64,000 nucleotides of DNA from Ralstonia sp. UNC404CL21Col. Lineage in GTDB: Bacteria > Pseudomonadota > Gammaproteobacteria > Burkholderiales > Burkholderiaceae. The translations under genes were made by a program, and so were the position numbers. The first letter of the stretch is position 1. Every line of letters starts with the position of its first letter. The DNA lies in assembly GCF_000620465.1 (NCBI RefSeq), contig NZ_KK211140.1:995964-1059963 (forward strand), read 5' to 3'. Positions 58,392 to 64,000 of the stretch are shown piece by piece. A model generated the notes under the pieces. It was not told the origin of the DNA. It ran no database searches and was given only the letters and a program-made list of their open reading frames with translations.

Positions 58392-58423
58392 AAAAACGCG
58401 CCGGGGCGACTCGGCGCGTTTTT
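58392..58423 (+). terminator. Intrinsic terminator of purL
   Basis: AAAAACGCGCCG (58392-58403) pairs with CGGCGCGTTTTT (58412-58423) around an 8-nt loop, with more T residues after it. The same arm sequence recurs in the terminator at 63066. Confidence 0.92.
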
Positions 58424-58662
58424 TTTTTGCGCTCCGTTGGGACGACGAGGCCGGACAACAACCCTTACCGACAGCCCGGGCAATATTTCCTAGGCAAATG
58501 TTATATTTCGCGCGCATGCGCCCCGGCCGATGAGCCTAAAACGCGGTTCCCGCAGCCGGCGCGCCAGAGAACGACAACACAAAGAACGGGTCATTCGCGC
58601 CACGGTCCTGCCTCTCCATGATCAGCGCCCGACCCATGGGTCTATGCGACGAGGGGATCAAC

Positions 58663-61600
58663 ATGAACCGGGTCTATCGGCTGGTCTGGAGCCGCACCTT
58701 GCGTGCTCCGCAAGTGGTATCGGAACTGACCAAGGCATCGCACGGGGGCGTTGACGCCAGCGGCGACACGACGCATGCGCGTCGGCGCGCTTCCATCATT
58801 TCAATCAGCGTATCGCTTGGGCTGGCCGGTGCGGCGCTCCCCGGCTGGGCCGCGACCTGCTCGTCGAGCACGATCGCAAACTGCAGCGCCGCTGGCGGCG
58901 CCGGCATCCCGGACCGCAGCGGCAATGGGGGTAGCGGCAACGGCGGTGGCGGCGGTTCTTCGACGCTGGGCGGCGGCTCGGCCACTGTCCAAGTTCCGGG
59001 CGGGCCGACTTCGGGCGGGACGGGCGGTACCGGTGCCACGAATGACAGCGGGCAGGGCGGCGCGGGAGGCTCACCGGCCGTCGTGCTCGCTGGCGATGCC
59101 GTGGTCAATGCAAACGCGCAGGGCGGGTCCGGCCAAGCGTTCGACGGATTCAATTTTGCAGCCGGCGCGGGTGGCGGCGGTGCGGGCGTGTATTCCACGG
59201 GCATCAGCGTCACTGTCAGCAATGGCGTAACTGTGCAGGGCGGCGCGGGCGGAAATGGCGGTGCCGGCACATCGGGGCCGGCCTCCAACGGCGGCGGCGG
59301 CGGCGGCGGCGGCGCAGCGTTGGTCATGGTGACGCCGGCTGCTGACGTGAACAACCAAGGCACGCTGATCGGTGGCAACGGCGGCAACGGAGGTTCTGCC
59401 GGGAACCCGGGCGGCGGCGGTGGCGGCGGCGACGGGTTGCTGACCTTGGGCTCCGGTACTCAGGTGACCAACATTGGATCGATCGTGGGCGGTGTAGGCG
59501 GTGCCAGTGGTGGCGGTGGCAGCACGGCCGGTGCCAGCGGTGCCGGCGTCAATCTGGCTGCCGGGTTCAACGTGCTTTCCAACGTGGGCACGATCACTGG
59601 CGGGGCCGGCAATGGCGGTGCCGCGGGCGCGGGTGTCATTGCCAACGGCGCCGTCATCGTCAATGGCGGCACGATCAGCGGCGGGTTGTTCAGCGACGGC
59701 GTGACGCGTGCGGCCGCCATCCAGTTCAACGGGACGAACAACACGCTGCAACTGCTAACGGGTTCCAACATCATCGGAAACCTTGACGTGGCGGCGGGCG
59801 CAGCAGCCAAGATCACGGCCGGCAGTGCAGGGCTCTCGCTGTCCAACAACGTCACGCTGGCAGACGCCACGTCGCGTGTCACGCTCGATTCGACCACGAC
59901 GAACCTTGTGGTGTCAGGCGTCATATCGGGCGCGGGCAGCGTGGGCGTCACCGGCAGTCGAACGATCACGCTGACGGGCGACAACACCTACACAGGCGCG
60001 ACCACCATCACCACCGGCACGCTGCAGATTGGCAACGGCGGCACCACCGGTTCGGTGGCCGGCAACATCGTCAATAACGGCACACTGGCTTTCAATCGCA
60101 GCGACGCTGTGACGTACGCCGGCACCATCAGCGGCGCCGGCAATCTGGTGCAGGCCGGGGCCGGCACGTTGACCATCTCGGGCACGGCGGGCTATGGCGG
60201 CAGCACGGCCATCAATGCGGGCACGCTCGCATTGTCTGGCGCGGGCAGCATCGCGGCTTCGAGCGGTGTCGTGAACAACGGCACGTTCGATATTTCGGGG
60301 ACGACCGCAGGCGCCACCATCAACGCATTGACCGGCTCGGGCGCCGTCGCCCTGGGTGGCCGGACGCTCACGCTTGCCAACGCAGCCGGCACGTTCAGCG
60401 GCACGATCGGGGGGGCGGGCGGCCTCACGGTCAGCGGTGGCGCGCAAACGCTGTCGGCGATCAATGGATTTACCGGCGCAACGACGATCAGTGGCGGCAC
60501 GCTCGTGCTGTCCGGCGCTGGGAGCATTGCCGCGTCGAGTGGCCTGGTGAACAACGGCACCTTCGATATTTCGGGGACGACGTCCGGCGCCACCATCAAC
60601 GCACTGACGGGTTCGGGCACCGTCGCCCTGGGCGGCAGGACGCTCACGCTCGCCAACGCAGCCGGCACCTTCGGCGGCGCGGTCGGCGGCACAGGCGGGT
60701 TCACGATCGCAGGCGGAACACAAACACTGTCGGGTACCAACGGCTTTACCGGCGCGACGACGATCAGTGGCGGCACGCTCGCCCTGTCCGGCGCCGGCAG
60801 CATCGCTTCGTCCAGCGGCGTGGTGAACAACGGCACCTTCGATATTTCGGGGACGACGTCCGGCGCCACCATCAACGCATTGACCGGCTCCGGCACCGTC
60901 GCCCTTGGTGGCCGGACGCTCACGCTTGCGAACGCAGCCGGCACGTTCAGCGGCACCATCGGGGGGACAGGCGGCCTCACGGTCAGCAGCGGCGCGCAAA
61001 CGCTGTCGGCGATCAATGGATTTACCGGCGCGACGACGATCAGTGGCGGCACGCTCGCGCTGTCCGGCGCTGGCAGCATCGCGGCTTCGAGCGGCGTAGC
61101 GAACAACGGCACGTTCGATATCTCTGGGACGACGTCCGGCGCCACGATCAACGCATTGACCGGGTCGGGCACCGTCGCCCTGGGCGGCAGGACGCTCACG
61201 CTCGCCAACGCAGCCGGCGCCTTCAGCGGCGCAATCGGCGGCACAGGCGGCCTCACGTTGAATGGCGGCACGCAAACGCTGTCCGGCGTGAACACCTATG
61301 GCGGTGCAACGACGATCAACGCCGGCACGCTGGCGTTGACGGGTGCCGGCCGACTGGCCTCGGGCACGACCGTCACGCTCACGGGCGCAACGTCGGCACT
61401 CGATCTGTCCGCAGGAGCCAGCCAGACGGTCGCCCATCTGTCTGGCGTCGCTGGCAGCCGCGTGGTGCTGAATGGCAGCGCGCTGACGCTGGCTGACGAC
61501 TCGTCCCAAGCCTTCGGCGGCAGCCTGAGCGGCAGCGGGTCGTTGATCAAGCAGGGCACGGGCACGCTCACGTTGAACGGTGTCAGCAGCAGCTTCTCTG

Positions 61601-63045
61601 GGTCGACCACGGTGGCAGGCGGCACGCTGGCCGTCGGCGATGCGGCAAACGCCAGCGCCGTGCTTGGCGGCAATGTCCTGGTGAACGCGCTGGGCACGCT
61701 GCGCGGCCACGGCACGGTTTCGGGCGATGTGAGCAGCAGCGGGGTGGTGGCGCCGGGCGGCTCCATCGGCACGCTGTCCGTTGGCGGCAATTACACGCAA
61801 GCGTCGGGCGGGACGCTCGCCATCGAGGTCAGCCCGACGGACGCCTCGCAACTGCGCGTGGGCGGTGCCGCAGCGCTCGGCGGGTCGCTTGCCATCGTGT
61901 TTGATCCGGGCACCTATACCGCGCGCCGCTACACCGTGCTGAGCGCGGCCAACGGCGTGACGGGCCGCTTCGCCAACGTCAGCACCGCCACGGCCGGCGC
62001 CAGCCTCGGCACGCTGCAGACCTCGGTGGACTACGGAGCAAATGCGGTCGATCTGCTGCTCGCGGAAGCAACGGCGCCCGGTGCACCTGGCGCACCCGGT
62101 GGCGGGACCGTCGTCGCTCCGACACAAACCTCCATCTACACGGCGCTTGGCACGACGGCGCTGCTGCAGGCGCAAAGCGCCAACGCCGCGCTGCTCGGCC
62201 GGTTGTCCGGACCGCAATACGCGCTGGGCGGCGCCAACAACGTTTGGGCTACGGCCAGCGGCTCCAGTACGAAGGTGGGCGGCACAGGCAATGCGCCGGG
62301 CTTCCTCACGCACGCCTACGGGTTCCTGGCGGGAGCGGAGGGCCGCATGGGCGCGGCCACCGTCGGCGCGGCGGGCGGCTACACGCACACCACGCTCGGC
62401 GAGGACACCACCGGCGCATCGGGCGCCATCGACACGTTGCGCGTGGCGCTTTACGGCGCGCAGCCGATGGGCGCCATCAATCTGTCGGCCACGGTCGGCT
62501 ATGGGCTCGATTTCTTCTCGCAGAAGCGGCCGTTCGGCAGCGTGGGCACCGCCGAGGGCGACCATCTCGCGCACGAATTCACGGCTGCCACGCAAGCCAG
62601 CTTGCCCCTGGAGATGGGCGGCCTCCGCCTTGCGCCGCACCTGGGCCTGCGCTACGCCTACGTGCGCGGCAGCGGCTTCGGAGAGGACGGCGCCCACGGC
62701 CAGAACCTCCAGGTCGGCCCGGACAGCGCGCGCAGCCTCCAGCCGTATGTGGGCGTCACGCTCGACAAGGCCTTCGGAGACGTGCGCCCCGTCAACGTGC
62801 AACTTCGCTTGGGCTATGCGCATGAGCTGATGAACGCTGGCCGCGTCGTCCAGGTGCAGAGCCAGGACGGCACTGTGTTCGCGGCCCCGGGCACCGATCT
62901 GCCGCGTTCGTTCCTGACGACGGGGGCGAGCGTCACGCTTCAGGCGGCCAAGGCAACCACGGTGTCCTTGGGTGTGGATGCCACCATCAATACGAGCCAC
63001 GTGTCTGCGCAGTCTGCGTATGTGCGGGTCAACCATCGGTTTTAA
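58663..63045 (+). CDS. Type Va autotransporter adhesin-like protein with PATR repeats
   Basis: 1460 residues from the ATG at 58663, which has GAGGGG upstream and starts the extended signal peptide (ESPR: M-N-R-V-Y-R-L-V-W-S-R, residues 1-25). Cleavage is likely after G-W-A near 63. Residues about 70-330 are very Gly-rich. Residues about 430-1000 are beta-helix passenger with autotransporter-associated repeats (T-Y-T-G-A-T-T-I-x-x-G-T-L), including four nearly identical 92-residue units (515-882). The last about 270 residues are a 12-strand barrel ending V-R-V-N-H-R-F with a terminal Phe. It would present the passenger on the cell surface; the ligand is unknown. Confidence 0.93.
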   Translation: MNRVYRLVWSRTLRAPQVVSELTKASHGGVDASGDTTHARRRASIISISVSLGLAGAALPGWAATCSSSTIANCSAAGGAGIPDRSGNGGSGNGGGGGSSTLGGGSATVQVPGGPTSGGTGGTGATNDSGQGGAGGSPAVVLAGDAVVNANAQGGSGQAFDGFNFAAGAGGGGAGVYSTGISVTVSNGVTVQGGAGGNGGAGTSGPASNGGGGGGGGAALVMVTPAADVNNQGTLIGGNGGNGGSAGNPGGGGGGGDGLLTLGSGTQVTNIGSIVGGVGGASGGGGSTAGASGAGVNLAAGFNVLSNVGTITGGAGNGGAAGAGVIANGAVIVNGGTISGGLFSDGVTRAAAIQFNGTNNTLQLLTGSNIIGNLDVAAGAAAKITAGSAGLSLSNNVTLADATSRVTLDSTTTNLVVSGVISGAGSVGVTGSRTITLTGDNTYTGATTITTGTLQIGNGGTTGSVAGNIVNNGTLAFNRSDAVTYAGTISGAGNLVQAGAGTLTISGTAGYGGSTAINAGTLALSGAGSIAASSGVVNNGTFDISGTTAGATINALTGSGAVALGGRTLTLANAAGTFSGTIGGAGGLTVSGGAQTLSAINGFTGATTISGGTLVLSGAGSIAASSGLVNNGTFDISGTTSGATINALTGSGTVALGGRTLTLANAAGTFGGAVGGTGGFTIAGGTQTLSGTNGFTGATTISGGTLALSGAGSIASSSGVVNNGTFDISGTTSGATINALTGSGTVALGGRTLTLANAAGTFSGTIGGTGGLTVSSGAQTLSAINGFTGATTISGGTLALSGAGSIAASSGVANNGTFDISGTTSGATINALTGSGTVALGGRTLTLANAAGAFSGAIGGTGGLTLNGGTQTLSGVNTYGGATTINAGTLALTGAGRLASGTTVTLTGATSALDLSAGASQTVAHLSGVAGSRVVLNGSALTLADDSSQAFGGSLSGSGSLIKQGTGTLTLNGVSSSFSGSTTVAGGTLAVGDAANASAVLGGNVLVNALGTLRGHGTVSGDVSSSGVVAPGGSIGTLSVGGNYTQASGGTLAIEVSPTDASQLRVGGAAALGGSLAIVFDPGTYTARRYTVLSAANGVTGRFANVSTATAGASLGTLQTSVDYGANAVDLLLAEATAPGAPGAPGGGTVVAPTQTSIYTALGTTALLQAQSANAALLGRLSGPQYALGGANNVWATASGSSTKVGGTGNAPGFLTHAYGFLAGAEGRMGAATVGAAGGYTHTTLGEDTTGASGAIDTLRVALYGAQPMGAINLSATVGYGLDFFSQKRPFGSVGTAEGDHLAHEFTAATQASLPLEMGGLRLAPHLGLRYAYVRGSGFGEDGAHGQNLQVGPDSARSLQPYVGVTLDKAFGDVRPVNVQLRLGYAHELMNAGRVVQVQSQDGTVFAAPGTDLPRSFLTTGASVTLQAAKATTVSLGVDATINTSHVSAQSAYVRVNHRF
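60205..61308 (+). repeat. Four tandem 276-bp repeats in the autotransporter passenger
   Basis: Matching points (ACG-GCC/ACG-ACG ATCA) recur at 60205, 60481, 60757, 61033 and 61309, exactly 276 bp apart. Each unit encodes 92 residues containing N-N-G-T-F-D-I-S-G-T-T, A-T-I-N-A-L-T-G-S-G and V-A-L-G-G-R-T-L-T-L-A-N-A-A-G. Because the unit is a multiple of three, loss or gain of units keeps the frame and would change passenger length. Confidence 0.93.
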
Positions 63046-63065
63046 CGGAAGCCGCGTGCTGAAAG

Positions 63066-63100
63066 AAAAAACGCGCCGACGTGATCTCGGCGCGTTTTTT
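63066..63100. terminator. Bidirectional intrinsic terminator between autotransporter and hydrolase genes
   Basis: AAAAAACGCGCCGA (63066-63079) pairs perfectly with TCGGCGCGTTTTTT (63087-63100) around a 7-nt loop. It serves the convergent genes on both sides. Confidence 0.93.
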
Positions 63101-63122
63101 TTCACCAGCACCAGCGGCGCGT

Positions 63123-64000
63123 CTAGCGGCCAAACTTCTCGACAACGCCGCGCCACAACGCATCACGCTCGGCGCCAAGGTGCGCGCCGCTTGCATCGCC
63201 CGACGCGTCCTGGCCCACCGCAAGATGGACCATGGTGAGCCCGGATTGCGGGTCCACGTAGATCGCCTGCCCATGGACGCCGAGCAGCACGAATCGCCGT
63301 ACTTGTCCCGGCAAAAGCCAGACCTGGAAGCCGTAGCCGTAATAGCGGCTGCCGTGATACGTCATCTGCCCCGGGCGAAACGCATCGGGCTGGCGCGCTG
63401 CGTCGGTCATGTCGAGCAGGAAGTCGCGCGGCACGACTTGCCGGCCTTGCACCACGCCATCGTTGGCCAGCATCGACCCGAGGCGCGCGTAGTCCCGCGC
63501 CGTTGCATTGAAGCCGCCTTGTGCAAACGCCGATCCGTCGGATTGGCGCAGGAGGTAGGCCGCCTTGGCTTCGGCCCCCATCGGTTTCCATAGCTTGTCG
63601 TCAACGAAGTCGCACAGGCTGCGGTGCGTCGCCGCCTGCAGCACGAGCGCCAACACTTCGGTTTGCGCGCCTGCGTAGTTGAAGCGCGTGCCCGGCGCAT
63701 CGGCGCGTTCGTTGACCTGGGCCGCGGCCGCGAGCACGCCTTGCTTTGCTGCCGTCTTGAGAAAACGTGCACGGTCGTCAGTGGGGGTGTAGTCCTCGAC
63801 GTACTTCGCGCCGGAGGCCATGCGCAGCAGATCGACGATGCGCGTTCCACCGTACAGCGTGCCTGCAAGGTCCGGCACGTACTGGTCAACACGGTCATCC
63901 AGCGAGTGCAGGCTCCCGTCTTCCAGCGCCTTGCCGATGGCCAGTGCAACCAGCGTCTTCGCCATCGAGTTAGACAGCATGCGCATGTCGCGCGTGCGGT
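63123..64000 (-). CDS. Serine hydrolase of the beta-lactamase/esterase (class C-like) family, cut by window edge
   Basis: The frame remains open to base 64000, so the N-terminus is missing; the ATG at 63986 is internal. S-M-A-K just after it is the S-x-x-K motif with the nucleophile. F-N-Y-A-G holds the probable Tyr of the second motif. Y-Y-G-Y-G-F-Q-V-W and G-V-H-G-Q-A-I-Y (the H-G-G-like third motif) follow. Such proteins are often esterases, peptidases or 6-aminohexanoate-type hydrolases rather than antibiotic-resistance enzymes, so no resistance is claimed. Confidence 0.82.
   Translation of the reverse strand, partial: RTRDMRMLSNSMAKTLVALAIGKALEDGSLHSLDDRVDQYVPDLAGTLYGGTRIVDLLRMASGAKYVEDYTPTDDRARFLKTAAKQGVLAAAAQVNERADAPGTRFNYAGAQTEVLALVLQAATHRSLCDFVDDKLWKPMGAEAKAAYLLRQSDGSAFAQGGFNATARDYARLGSMLANDGVVQGRQVVPRDFLLDMTDAARQPDAFRPGQMTYHGSRYYGYGFQVWLLPGQVRRFVLLGVHGQAIYVDPQSGLTMVHLAVGQDASGDASGAHLGAERDALWRGVVEKFGR

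Noticed and set aside
58900-59700. Glycine-rich region of the autotransporter as a CRISPR or simple-repeat array
   Set aside because: The GGC/GGT-rich DNA is explained by the Gly-rich coding sequence; there are no regular repeat-spacer units. No CRISPR array was seen anywhere in the window.
59914-63156. A 1080-codon open frame on the minus strand opposite the autotransporter
   Set aside because: It is the antisense shadow of a repetitive Gly/Thr-rich gene; it has no ribosome-binding site and no recognisable protein motif.
63123-64000. Antibiotic-resistance beta-lactamase
   Set aside because: The S-x-x-K, Tyr and HGG-like motifs are shared with many esterases and peptidases, and the sequence does not resemble a known resistance AmpC; the N-terminus is also missing.

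Overview
The window looks like a GC-rich betaproteobacterial chromosome, most likely Ralstonia or a close relative. Supports are the gene order tig-clpP-clpX-lon-hupB followed by tRNA-Val and tRNA-Asp and a PpiD-type foldase, the P2-like prophage module, the quinol-oxidase operon, and an alcaligin-type siderophore locus. The genus call rests on recalled gene order and protein resemblance, not on a search.

Positions 1-8338 hold the head and lysis half of a P2-like prophage: spanins, N-acetylmuramidase, two holin-like proteins, gpX, gpL, gpM, gpN and gpO on the minus strand, and gpP and gpQ divergent on the plus strand. The replication, immunity and integration genes expected beyond gpQ are absent. 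Instead 8.4-13.9 kb is an accessory stretch with a small membrane protein, an unknown membrane protein, a gamma-glutamylcyclotransferase-like protein, a LexA-box-preceded pair including an SRAP (YedK/HMCES-type) DNA-crosslink protein, an unknown protein with an R-x4-H motif behind a coupled 18-codon leader, and a 294-bp element with 15-bp perfect terminal inverted repeats, a matching 4-bp flank (TGGG) and nine GGTAAT/ATTACC hexamers.

From 14 to 26 kb come CsbD, an MHS-type transporter, cyoABCD, a GNAT protein, and a LysR-controlled set for an unidentified organic acid (acyl-CoA dehydrogenase, class III CoA-transferase, MHS transporter). From 26.2 to 36.7 kb a perfect Fur-box palindrome precedes an ECF sigma factor, a TonB-dependent receptor and alcA-alcS-alcB-alcC-alcD-alcE. 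Together these would make, export and re-import a dihydroxamate siderophore, with a FhuF-like protein to release iron. Unlike Bordetella there is no AlcR; an orphan FecI-type sigma factor stands in its place.

From 36.8 to 58.4 kb the genes are housekeeping: mnmC, the tig/clp/lon proteostasis cluster, HU, two tRNAs, ppiD, a short signal peptidase I, tesA and its divergent ABC ATPase, pgi, nnr, a winged-helix regulator and purL. The right end carries a large autotransporter with an ESPR signal peptide and four tandem 276-bp repeats, then a serine beta-lactamase-family hydrolase cut by the window edge.
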